DNA of 19,540 nucleotides. Source: JBBAGE01 sp041655055. Lineage in GTDB: Bacteria; Pseudomonadota; Alphaproteobacteria; Rhodobacterales; Rhodobacteraceae. Both the position numbers and the translations under genes were made by a program. The notes under the pieces are model-generated. The model saw only the letters and a program-made list of their open reading frames with translations, had not been told where the DNA came from and did not search any database. The stretch covers positions 1 through 19,540 of the forward strand of contig JBBAGE010000024.1 in assembly GCA_041655055.1 (NCBI GenBank), in the 5' to 3' direction. Positions 7,131 to 14,697 of this stretch are shown piece after piece (the first letter of the stretch is position 1; each line of letters opens with the position of its first letter).

Positions 7131-8024
7131 CTAGACCCATTTCGCCAGCGGCGGCAGGCTCATCAGCACCGCATCGGCATCATGGCCGGTTTCCAGCCCG
7201 AATTTGGTGCCGCGGTCATACACAAGGTTGTATTCCGCATATAGCCCGCGGTGGACAAGCTGGGTCTCGCGCTCGGCCTCGCCCCAATCCATGCCCCGGC
7301 GGGCGTGAACCGTGGCAAGAAAGGCGGGCAGAAAGGCGCGGCCAACATCTTGGGTAAAGGCGAAATCGGCCTCCCAATCGTCCGTCGTGTGATCGTCATA
7401 GAAAATCCCGCCCACGCCACGGGCGCGGCCACGGTGGGGGATGAAGAAATACTCATCGGCCCAGGCTTTGAACCGGGGGTAATATTGCGGGTCGTGGCGG
7501 TCGCAATAATCCTTGAGCACCGCATGAAATGCCGCCGTATCCTCGGGGAATTCGATGCAGGGATTCAGGTCCGCGCCGCCGCCGAACCACCAGCCATGCG
7601 GGGTCCAGAACATCCGGGTGTTCATATGCACCGCCGGCGTATTGGGGTTTTGCATATGGGCCACAAGGCTGATGCCGCTGGCCCAGAACCGCGGATCATC
7701 GGCCATGCCGGGCAGGCCCTTGCGCGCGGCCATCGCCGCCTGCGCGCGTTCGCCCAATGTGCCGTAAACGGTGGAAATATTCACGCCCACCTTTTCGAAC
7801 ACCCGGCCACCGCGCATCACGCTCATCAAACCGCCGCCGGCATCATCGCCAGCAGGCGCGGCACGGCGGGTTTCGCGGATTTCAAACCGGCCGGCGGGCT
7901 GGCTGGCAAGCGGGCCTGTGGTCTGCTCGTCCTCAAGCTGTTCAAAGGCCGCGACGATTTCATCGCGCAAGGTGCGAAACCAGCCTGCCGCGCGGGCCTT
8001 TTGGTCGTCCATCTGATCACTCAT
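7131..8024 (-). CDS. hemF: Oxygen-dependent coproporphyrinogen III oxidase
   Basis: This enzyme uses O2 to decarboxylate coproporphyrinogen III to protoporphyrinogen IX, the aerobic counterpart of HemN. The 297 residues match the family length of about 300. Conserved stretches are SLVAHMQNPNTPAVHMNTR (H133 region), WWFGGGADLNP (145-155), YFFIPHRGRARGVGGIFYDD (192-211) and, near the C-terminus, YNLVYDRGTKFGLETG with MSLPPLAKWV at the end. The ATG at 8024 is chosen because GGAG lies six bases before it; the frame extends upstream to 8054 without a better site. No FNR box is seen in its upstream region, which fits a gene needed when oxygen is present. An inverted repeat (8061-8079) lies about 37-55 bp upstream. 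Confidence 0.95.
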   Translation of the reverse strand: MSDQMDDQKARAAGWFRTLRDEIVAAFEQLEDEQTTGPLASQPAGRFEIRETRRAAPAGDDAGGGLMSVMRGGRVFEKVGVNISTVYGTLGERAQAAMAARKGLPGMADDPRFWASGISLVAHMQNPNTPAVHMNTRMFWTPHGWWFGGGADLNPCIEFPEDTAAFHAVLKDYCDRHDPQYYPRFKAWADEYFFIPHRGRARGVGGIFYDDHTTDDWEADFAFTQDVGRAFLPAFLATVHARRGMDWGEAERETQLVHRGLYAEYNLVYDRGTKFGLETGHDADAVLMSLPPLAKWV

Positions 8025-8060
8025 TGTCATCTCCGCTTGCTTTAGGCTGGCCATAGCAGT

Positions 8061-8079
8061 TTGGCGCGGCTTGTGCCAA
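8061..8079. repeat. Inverted repeat in the hemF/lipoprotein divergent region
   Basis: TTGGC (8061-8065), nine bases, GCCAA (8075-8079) forms a perfect five-base palindrome in the 113-bp gap between divergent hemF and the lipoprotein gene. The size and spacing suit a dimeric regulator, but five-base arms can occur by chance and I do not recognise the factor. Confidence 0.3.
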
Positions 8080-8137
8080 CGGGCTTTGCCTGCCAGTCGC
8101 GGCGCGCTATATCACCCCCATGTTCACAGGAGCCGCC

Positions 8138-8536
8138 ATGACACCGCGCCTTATTGCCTTGCCGATGCTGATCCTTCTGGGGGCCTGCGCCAGCCAGCAG
8201 GACAGATGTATTGAAAATGCCGTGCAGGAACGTCTGGTCATCGAGGCCCTGATCACCGAGACCGAGGCCAATATCGCCCGCGGCTATGCGCTTGAGGAAC
8301 GCGCCCCCACGCATGGCACCTCGTTGCGGATCTGTTCGGGCTTTGGCCTTGGCAATCCGGCCGAATTCATCCTGTGTCAGGTGGCCCAGCCTAATGCGCC
8401 GGAACAGCGCCCCGTGGCCATCGATGGCGCGGCCGAGCGGGCGAAACTCGCGACCCTGCGCGCGCGCCATGCGCAACTGGTGCCGGAAACGACCGCCGCG
8501 ATTGCCCAATGCCGCGCGGCCTATCCGCAGGGCTAG
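8138..8536 (+). CDS. Small cysteine-rich lipoprotein, conserved hypothetical
   Basis: This encodes a 132-residue secreted lipoprotein. The signal peptide MTPRLIALPMLILLGAC ends in a lipobox L14-G15-A16-C17; C17 would be lipidated and residue +2 is Ala, so outer-membrane sorting is expected. The mature part has four further cysteines (C24, C66, C80, C125), enough for two disulfides, and two charged helical stretches (about 27-55 and 95-128). Similar small lipoproteins with CxSxxxxC-type N-termini and an ETxANIARGYA-like segment occur in Rhodobacterales, from memory. An AGGAG site five bases before the ATG at 8138 fixes the start; the frame also has an ATG at 8120. Function is unknown. Its TAG overlaps the convergent methyltransferase stop in a shared CTAG. 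Confidence 0.85.
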   Translation: MTPRLIALPMLILLGACASQQDRCIENAVQERLVIEALITETEANIARGYALEERAPTHGTSLRICSGFGLGNPAEFILCQVAQPNAPEQRPVAIDGAAERAKLATLRARHAQLVPETTAAIAQCRAAYPQG

Positions 8537-9528
8537 ACGCGCCGCCTTGGCCCTTTGCCCCGGGGGCGTGCGGCGTGCAGGATCTTGAACGACCGATCCC
8601 CCGCCACTTCGCGCATTTCGCCGAAATGGGCGTTGATCGCGACCTCATAGGGCAGATGCCGATTCGCCACCAGCCAAAGCACCCCGCCCGGCGCCAGCAT
8701 CCCGGCGGCCGCGGCGATAAATACCTGCCCCAGCCCGGTATCGGCGGCGCGTTCGGTGTGAAACGGCGGATTCGTGATCACGGCATCAAGGGCCGTGGGT
8801 GGGCGAAAACGCGTGGCATCGGCCCAGTGAAACTGCGCGCGCGGATCGGTGATATTGATCCGCGCACAATCCAGCGCATCATGTTCTGCCTCGACCAGAT
8901 GCAGGGTTTTCACCCCCTGCCGCGCCAGAATCGCCCGCGCCAGAAAGCCCCAGCCGGCGCCCAGATCGGCCACGTGCGCGGGTAATTGTGCCGGCAAAGC
9001 CTCGGCCAGCGCGACCGAGCCGCGGTCCGGCCCATCGGCGGAAAATACCCCCGCGCGGGTCACGAATCCGCCGATATCGCGCGGCCCGGGATCAGCCCAA
9101 TCGGCAAAATCACCCCCCACAAAGCTGAACACCTTGCCATGCGCCTTGGCGATCACATCACCCACCGCCGCCCGCGCGCGTATTTCGCGCAAGATACTGT
9201 CAACACCATCGGTTTTCTGCCCGTCAACCACGACCAGCCCACCGCCAGTCACGGCCACAGCCTGCGCGATCAGGGCGCGGGCCGCAGCCTTGGCGCGCGG
9301 CAGACAGACGATCGCCGCCCCATATTCCCCCAACGGGGCGACAGAAACGTCAAATCCGGCCTCGGCCAGCGCATCATGATCGGGGCGAAACCCCTGAATG
9401 ATATGCAGCCGATCCCGCGCAACGCCCGGATCAAAGCCCGCACGGGCACGAAACACCGCGATCCGCCCCGAATCGGGCAACACAATTCCGCGCTGATCCA
9501 GCGCAAAAGAAAGCCTGACAGTGCTCAT
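8533..9528 (-). CDS. RsmC-like class I SAM-dependent methyltransferase (probable rRNA guanine-N2)
   Basis: The 331-residue product has the two-lobed layout of RsmC/RlmG-type enzymes: an N-terminal degenerate methyltransferase-like half (about 1-160) and a catalytic C-terminal half. The SAM-binding motif I is VADLGAGWGFL (186-196), an acidic motif II follows at HLVEAEHDAL (210-219), and the catalytic NPPFH motif is at 253-257, as in guanine-N2 methyltransferases acting on 16S rRNA. The C-terminus is very basic (PRGKGPRRRV), fitting RNA binding. The gene begins 18 bp after the clpS stop on the same strand and is probably co-transcribed with it; its own ribosome site is weak. RsmC (G1207 in E. 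coli) is the best guess, but the exact target base cannot be read from sequence. Confidence 0.87.
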   Translation of the reverse strand: MSTVRLSFALDQRGIVLPDSGRIAVFRARAGFDPGVARDRLHIIQGFRPDHDALAEAGFDVSVAPLGEYGAAIVCLPRAKAAARALIAQAVAVTGGGLVVVDGQKTDGVDSILREIRARAAVGDVIAKAHGKVFSFVGGDFADWADPGPRDIGGFVTRAGVFSADGPDRGSVALAEALPAQLPAHVADLGAGWGFLARAILARQGVKTLHLVEAEHDALDCARINITDPRAQFHWADATRFRPPTALDAVITNPPFHTERAADTGLGQVFIAAAAGMLAPGGVLWLVANRHLPYEVAINAHFGEMREVAGDRSFKILHAARPRGKGPRRRV

Positions 9529-9546
9529 GATCTGGCCGGCGCGGGC

Positions 9547-9873
9547 CTATTCCTTTTCCATGGTGCATTGCAGCGGATGCTGATTGCGACGCGCAAGGTC
9601 CATCACCTGGGTGACCTTGGTTTCAGCGATTTCGTATGAGAAAACGCCGACGACCGCCACACCCTTTTTGTGCACGGTCAGCATGATTTCAATCGCCTGG
9701 CTGTGGCTGATGCCAAAGAATCGCTCCAGCACATGCACCACGAATTCCATCGGGGTATAATCGTCGTTCAGAAGCAAGACCTTGTACAACGGCGGGCGCG
9801 CCGTTTTGGGCTTGGTCTCCAGCAGGGCGTCTGTGCCGCTTTTGCCGCTTCCGCCTTCCTTGTCCGACATCAT
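9547..9873 (-). CDS. clpS: ATP-dependent Clp protease adaptor ClpS
   Basis: ClpS binds proteins with destabilising N-terminal residues and hands them to ClpAP for degradation in the cytoplasm. The 108-residue product has a flexible N-terminus (1-27), then the ClpS core: YKVLLLNDDYTPMEFVVHVL (30-49) and VTQVMDLARRNQHPLQCTMEKE. The N-degron pocket residues correspond to N36, D37 and H68. The start is uncertain. ATG-ATG at 9873/9870 gives the usual N-terminus but lacks a good ribosome site, while an in-frame TTG at 9891 has GGAG six bases upstream and would add six residues. It leads an apparent two-gene unit with the methyltransferase. clpA is not in the window. Confidence 0.94.
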   Translation of the reverse strand: MMSDKEGGSGKSGTDALLETKPKTARPPLYKVLLLNDDYTPMEFVVHVLERFFGISHSQAIEIMLTVHKKGVAVVGVFSYEIAETKVTQVMDLARRNQHPLQCTMEKE

Positions 9874-9903
9874 GTTGGCCAAGTGGGTCAATACACGCTC
9901 CAA

Positions 9904-10216
9904 ATTCAGAAAATACGGGGTTGCTCGGCCAGAGTATATAAGCCCTTCGCCCTTTCAGAAAAGGGGGCAAGGCCCGCAAAGCCGTGAAAATACCCCCTAT
10001 TCCGGCCCGTGGGGCAGGATCCCCCCTTTCCGGCCCCGATTCGCATCCCCGCCTGGCCGATTTTGGGTTTCGCACCGCATGATCCACGAGATATGCGATT
10101 CGCCAAACATGTTGAAAATTATGTGTTTTCCGATGCACGCAGTTGTGTTAGCGTTTTGGGAACAAAATGCTGGGCAAAATGAACCAGTAGATCGAGGCAG
10201 AGAAGAGGCAAGCGAC
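9904..10216. other. Long divergent spacer between clpS and the carboxypeptidase gene
   Basis: These 313 bases hold no convincing gene. The clpS-proximal third is GC-rich and carries the CCCTTT/AAAGGG palindrome (9950-9965). An imperfect direct repeat follows, CCCCCTATTCCGGCCC (9993-10008) and CCCCCTTTCCGGCCC (10022-10036). The part from about 10080 to 10190 is AT-richer than its surroundings, as expected of a promoter for the rightward gene, but I cannot assign clear -35/-10 boxes. The rightward reading frame happens to be open throughout, but its translation shows no family resemblance before the carboxypeptidase signal peptide. Confidence 0.6.
9933..9965 (-). promoter_or_regulatory. Possible clpS promoter overlapped by a perfect inverted repeat
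   Basis: On the minus strand TATACT (9938-9933) resembles a -10 element, and TTTCTG (9961-9956) lies 17 bases upstream as a poor -35. The -35 falls inside a perfect palindrome, CCCTTT-CAGA-AAAGGG (9950-9965), which could be an operator or a short hairpin. This is a pattern match only. Confidence 0.3.
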
Positions 10217-11872
10217 GTGATCACGCGCCTGAAGCAGTGCGCCCATATTGGGCTGATATCCCTATTTGCGGTCGTCACCATGGCACTGGTATCGGGGGGC
10301 AGTATCGCCGCACCCTATGCCGCGATGGTGATCGACGCGCGCAGCGGCGAGGTGTTGCACAGCGCCAATGCCGATACGCGGCTGCATCCGGCATCACTGA
10401 CCAAGATGATGACCCTCTATATCGCGTTCGAGGCCATCGAAAATGGCGAAATCTCGCTCGATAGCGATGTGCGCATTTCGTCCAAAGCCGCGAATGAACC
10501 GCCCTCGAAACTCGGGCTGCGCGCGGGCCAGACGATCAAGCTGCGCTACCTGATCCGCGCGGCGGCGGTCAAATCCGCCAATGACGCCTCGACCGCGATT
10601 GGCGAGGCGATTTCAGGCTCCGAATCGGCCTTTGCCGCCCGGATGAATCGCACGGCCAAGGCGATGGGGATGAACAATACCACCTTTCGCAACGCCCATG
10701 GGCTGACGCAGGAAGGCCATCTGTCCACCGCGCGCGACATGACGATCATGGGGCGGCATCTGTTTTACGATTTCCCCGAATATTACAACCTGTTCTCGCG
10801 CACGACGGCGGATGCGGGCGTGGCCCAGGTGGCCCATAGCAACCGGCGTTTTCTTAATGATTTCAGGGGCGCGGACGGGATCAAGACGGGTTACACCCGC
10901 GCGGCGGGGTTCAATCTCGTGGCCTCGGCCGAACGCGGGCAAAAGCGCATCATCGCCACGATGTTCGGCGGCGCCTCGACGGCGGCGCGCAATGAACGTG
11001 TGGCCGAATTGCTGAACATGGGCTTCTCAAGGGTGCCCGAACGGGTGGCTGCCGTGCGCCCGGCCAAGCCCCCCTATCAGGGCGGCGGCACGATGGTGGC
11101 CGATGGCGCGATGCCTGCGGGCAAGGTCGTGCGCGTGTCGATCAATATCACCAAAAGCCCGCGCCCGCTCGCGCGTCCGATTGCAACGCCTGCGGTGGAT
11201 GATGCAGCACTTCTGGCGATGCAGGCCAATATCCTTGACGCCGTGGCGCAGGCGCAAACCACCCCCGAACCCGATGCCGCCACGCAAGAGGCCGTGGCCA
11301 TTGCCGCCGCGGCCGCCGCCTCGGCGCTTGTGCCTGCGGTCACCCCCGCTTTGCGCCCGGACACCACGCCCGAACTAGTCGAAGTGGCTGCCGTCGAGGT
11401 CGAGGTCGAGGCTGTGCCCGAGGCCGAAATCACCCCCGTCGAAGTGGCCATGGCGATGCCGCCCCGCGTGGTGCCACTGCTGCGCCCGGCGCCTGCGGCT
11501 GAACCCGCCGTGGTTGCCGCCATCGACGCGCCGATTGCCGCCCCGATCACGCCCCAACCGCGCCCCGATGACGTGGTTCTGGCCGCCGTGGCATCCGAGC
11601 CGCAAGAGGTCGTGACCCGCATGTCCACATCCGGCGGCCGGCACTGGGGCATCAATATCGGCACCTATAATTCCCATGCCCAGGCCGAGCGCGTGCTGCT
11701 GACCACAGCGCTGCAGGAAATCAGCACTTTGGACGAATCGCTGCGCAAGGTGGTGAATGGCAACCGCGGATATGAGGCCAATTTCGTCGGCCTCAGCCAG
11801 GAAGCCGCCGCCATGGCCTGCAGCCGGCTAAGCGCGCGCAACCTTGAATGCACCCCGTTCGGGCCATCCTGA
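10217..11872 (+). CDS. D-alanyl-D-alanine carboxypeptidase (S11 family) with C-terminal SPOR domain
   Basis: This penicillin-binding protein trims the terminal D-Ala of peptidoglycan stem peptides in the periplasm. It has 551 residues. A signal peptide (about 1-31; hydrophobic IGLISLFAVVTMALVSGGS) is followed by the serine DD-peptidase domain with S60-L-T-K63, S120-A-N122 and K223-T-G225, the three catalytic motifs in correct order. An Ala/Pro/Val/Glu-rich linker (about 315-470) leads to a SPOR domain (about 476-551, HWGINIGTYNSHAQAERV), known to bind denuded septal glycan. This suggests a division-site role. The GTG at 10217 is chosen because AAGAGG lies eight bases before it and it places the signal peptide at the N-terminus; upstream in-frame ATGs would bury it. 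It diverges from clpS. Confidence 0.93.
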   Translation: MITRLKQCAHIGLISLFAVVTMALVSGGSIAAPYAAMVIDARSGEVLHSANADTRLHPASLTKMMTLYIAFEAIENGEISLDSDVRISSKAANEPPSKLGLRAGQTIKLRYLIRAAAVKSANDASTAIGEAISGSESAFAARMNRTAKAMGMNNTTFRNAHGLTQEGHLSTARDMTIMGRHLFYDFPEYYNLFSRTTADAGVAQVAHSNRRFLNDFRGADGIKTGYTRAAGFNLVASAERGQKRIIATMFGGASTAARNERVAELLNMGFSRVPERVAAVRPAKPPYQGGGTMVADGAMPAGKVVRVSINITKSPRPLARPIATPAVDDAALLAMQANILDAVAQAQTTPEPDAATQEAVAIAAAAAASALVPAVTPALRPDTTPELVEVAAVEVEVEAVPEAEITPVEVAMAMPPRVVPLLRPAPAAEPAVVAAIDAPIAAPITPQPRPDDVVLAAVASEPQEVVTRMSTSGGRHWGINIGTYNSHAQAERVLLTTALQEISTLDESLRKVVNGNRGYEANFVGLSQEAAAMACSRLSARNLECTPFGPS

Positions 11873-11986
11873 TCGCGTTTGCTGAAGTCTCGGCACGGCC
11901 CGGCGGCATAACGATCAGGGCGGCCAACCGGGGCAAGGCATTACACGCTGTCACGGATGCAGGGCAATCGACCTGCGCGCCCGCCC

Positions 11987-13591
11987 CTACCCGACTTTTC
12001 GCGCTTTCAGATCGAATGCCGCTGCCATCAGCGCGCGGGTGTAATCGGTTGCGGGCGCGCCGAATACCGCATCGGCGGTGCCGGATTCGATCACATCGCC
12101 CTGTCGCATCACCATGACCTTATGGCTCAGCGCGCGCACCACGCTTAGATCGTGGCTGATGAACAGATAGGCCAGCCGGTGTTTTTGCTGCAAATCGCGC
12201 AACAGATCGACGATCTGCACCTGCACCGTCATATCCAGCGCCGATGTCGGCTCGTCCAGCACCAGCAGGCGGGGGCGCAGGATCATCGCCCGCGCAATCG
12301 CGATCCGCTGCCGCTGCCCGCCGGAAAATTCATGCGGATAGCGCGACATGGTGGCCGGATCGAGGCCCACTTCCTCCATGATTTCGGCAACCATGGCGCG
12401 CCGGTCGCGGCCTGCCCCTAGCCCGTGGATGCTTAACCCTTCGGCAATGATCTGCGCGACGGTCATGCGCGGCGACAGGCTGCCATAGGGGTCTTGGAAC
12501 ACGATCTGCATATCGCCGCGCAAGGGGCGCAAGGCCCGCATCGACAGGCCCGAAATTTCGCGGCCCATATAGACGATCCGCCCCTCGCTGCGAATCAGCC
12601 GCATCACCGCCAGCGCCAGCGTGGTTTTACCCGATCCGCTTTCGCCCACGATGCCCAGCGTTTCGCCCGCGCGCACCGATAGCGTTGCATCATTGACCGC
12701 TTTCACATGACCAACCGTGCGCCGCAAAAGCCCCGCCTGAATCGGAAACCACACCCGCAGATGTTCGGTTTCGGCCACGACCTCGGCCCCGTCGGGCACC
12801 GGGGGCGGCAGGCCCACGGCCTCGGCGCTAAGCAGTTTTTGCGTATAGGGATGCCGGGGATTGGCGAAAATATCGGCCGTGGGGCCGGTTTCCACGATCT
12901 CGCCATCCTTCATTACGCAGACCCGGTCGGCGATCTTGCGCACGATCCCCAGATCATGGGTGATGAACAGCATGCTCATCCCGTCCGACCGTTTCAAATC
13001 GGCCAGCAGTTCAAGGATCTGCGCCTGAATCGTTACATCAAGCGCGGTCGTCGGTTCATCGGCGATCAGCAGATCGGGGGCATTGGCCAGCGCCATGGCA
13101 ATCATCACCCGCTGCCGCTGCCCGCCCGAAAGCTGATGCGGATAGGCGCCCAGCCGGCTTTCAGGATCGCGGATGCCGACCTTGTGCAACAGCTCCAATA
13201 TCCGCGCCCGCGCCGCCGCGCCGCGCAGCCCCTGATGCAGCGCCAGTGTTTCGCCAAGCTGTTTTTGCAGCGTATGCAAAGGGTTAAGCGAGGTCATCGG
13301 TTCTTGAAAGATGAAACTGATATCGTTGCCGCGCACATGGCGCAGCCGGCGTTCATCCGCGCCCACCAATTCTTCGCCGTCATAGGTGATCGAGCCGCTG
13401 ATCCGCGCGCTATCGGGCAGAAGCGACACGGTCGACAGCGCCGTCACCGATTTGCCCGAGCCGCTTTCGCCCACAATGGCCACCGTTTCGCCCCGGCCCA
13501 CGGAAAACGACACGCCGCGCACCGCCGGATGATCCGCCCCGTCCTGCCGGAACGACACCCGCAGATTTTTCACGTCAAGCAGCGGCGTCAT
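11987..13591 (-). CDS. yejF: Peptide ABC transporter, duplicated ATP-binding subunit (YejF type)
   Basis: This cytoplasmic ATPase powers the YejB/YejE channel and carries two complete nucleotide-binding domains in one 534-residue chain. Domain 1 has Walker A GESGSGKS (41-48), signature LSGGQ (154-158) and Walker B LLIADEP (174-180). Domain 2 has Walker A GESGSGKT (316-323), signature FSGGQ (422-426) and Walker B LLVLDEP (442-448). Both switch histidines are present (THDLG, SHDLS), so both sites should be active. A HPYTQKLL stretch near 247 and a DYTRALM stretch at the C-terminus are typical of the oligopeptide ATPase family. The start ATG overlaps the yejE stop in ATGA, indicating translational coupling. 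It is the last gene of the operon, with about 114 bp to the convergent carboxypeptidase stop. Confidence 0.95.
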   Translation of the reverse strand: MTPLLDVKNLRVSFRQDGADHPAVRGVSFSVGRGETVAIVGESGSGKSVTALSTVSLLPDSARISGSITYDGEELVGADERRLRHVRGNDISFIFQEPMTSLNPLHTLQKQLGETLALHQGLRGAAARARILELLHKVGIRDPESRLGAYPHQLSGGQRQRVMIAMALANAPDLLIADEPTTALDVTIQAQILELLADLKRSDGMSMLFITHDLGIVRKIADRVCVMKDGEIVETGPTADIFANPRHPYTQKLLSAEAVGLPPPVPDGAEVVAETEHLRVWFPIQAGLLRRTVGHVKAVNDATLSVRAGETLGIVGESGSGKTTLALAVMRLIRSEGRIVYMGREISGLSMRALRPLRGDMQIVFQDPYGSLSPRMTVAQIIAEGLSIHGLGAGRDRRAMVAEIMEEVGLDPATMSRYPHEFSGGQRQRIAIARAMILRPRLLVLDEPTSALDMTVQVQIVDLLRDLQQKHRLAYLFISHDLSVVRALSHKVMVMRQGDVIESGTADAVFGAPATDYTRALMAAAFDLKARKVG

Positions 13592-14697
13592 TGAAAGGTC
13601 TTTCTGGGGTCAAACGCGTCGCGCACGCCTTCGAATATGAACACCAGCAGCGAAAGCATGATCGCATAGGTGAAAAACGCGGTGAATGCCAACCATGGCG
13701 CCTGCAGGTTCTGCTTGGCCTGCAGCGTCAATTCGCCCAACGAAGGGTAGGATGACGGCAGCCCATAGCCGAGGAAATCAAGGCTTGCCAGCGTGCCGAT
13801 CGTGCCGGTGATGATAAAGGGCAGGATGGTCAGCGTCGCCACCATCGCATTAGGCAGCATATGGCGGAACATGATCACCCAATTGCTGACCCCCAGCGCC
13901 CGGGCGGCGCGCACATATTCGAAATTGCGCGCGCGCAGAAATTCGGCGCGCACCACGCCTACCAGCGCCGGCCAGCCGAATAATATGGTGATAAAGACCA
14001 ATAACCAGAAACTTCGCCCCAAAATCGCGAACAGGATGATGATGACATAAAGCGACGGGGTCGAACTCCAGATTTCCAGTATCCGCTGGAAAATCAGGTC
14101 CACCAGCCCGCCGAAATAGCCCTGCACCGCGCCTGCGGCGACGCCCACCACGGTTGTGGCCACCGTCACGATCAAGGTGAACAGGATCGACAGGCGAAAG
14201 CCATAGATCACCCGGGCCAGCACATCGCGTTTCGTATCATCCGTGCCCAGATAATGCCCCTGCCCCGGCGGGCCGGGCGCCACGCCACGCACATCGGAAA
14301 TGGTGCGAAACGAATAGCGCACCGGCGGCCAGAGCATCCAGCCTTTTTCAATCGCCTCGCCCGCGACCATGCCGGTTTCGGCCTCGGCCATCACGCCCTC
14401 GGGGTCATCCCAGCACGATTCAAGCCCGCCCGAGATGATCAGACAGGCAACCTCGGGATCGCGATAGATGGCTTCGGTCCTGAAATCGCCGCCAAAGGTG
14501 GTTTCCGGGTAAAACCGCAGCACCGGCATATGCAATTCGCCGCGATAGCTGACCAGGATCGGTTTATCATTGGCCAGAAATTCGGCGAACAGCGACAGGC
14601 CGAACAGGATGGAGAAGATGATCAGCGACCAGAAGGCCCGGCCGTTACGACGAAAATTGCGCCAACGGCGCTGGTTGAGGGGTGAGAGCCGCATCAT
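13588..14697 (-). CDS. yejE: Peptide ABC transporter permease (YejE type)
   Basis: This 369-residue inner-membrane permease pairs with YejB. The basic N-terminus (NQRRWRNFRRNGRAF) precedes the first membrane helix (about 22-41). A long periplasmic insert follows (about 45-165) that carries the family's FYPETTFGGDF and WPPVRYSF stretches and the cysteine pair C85/C95 (ACLIISGGLESCWDD). The transmembrane core follows, with the permease EAA loop around VRAARALGVSNWVIMFRHMLPNA. The start overlaps the yejB stop in ATGA, and the stop overlaps the yejF start the same way. By homology with E. coli yejABEF, substrates are probably oligopeptides; this is inferred. Confidence 0.94.
   Translation of the reverse strand: MMRLSPLNQRRWRNFRRNGRAFWSLIIFSILFGLSLFAEFLANDKPILVSYRGELHMPVLRFYPETTFGGDFRTEAIYRDPEVACLIISGGLESCWDDPEGVMAEAETGMVAGEAIEKGWMLWPPVRYSFRTISDVRGVAPGPPGQGHYLGTDDTKRDVLARVIYGFRLSILFTLIVTVATTVVGVAAGAVQGYFGGLVDLIFQRILEIWSSTPSLYVIIILFAILGRSFWLLVFITILFGWPALVGVVRAEFLRARNFEYVRAARALGVSNWVIMFRHMLPNAMVATLTILPFIITGTIGTLASLDFLGYGLPSSYPSLGELTLQAKQNLQAPWLAFTAFFTYAIMLSLLVFIFEGVRDAFDPRKTFQ

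Noticed and set aside
9782..10216. Upstream extension of the carboxypeptidase frame by 145 codons
   Set aside because: It overlaps clpS on the opposite strand and would place the signal peptide internally. The GTG at 10217 has a ribosome site and gives a normal secreted protein.
11959..11976. GCAGG...CCTGC hairpin after yejF as a terminator
   Set aside because: The stem is only five base pairs with an eight-base loop and no T-run on either strand; it is too weak to call.
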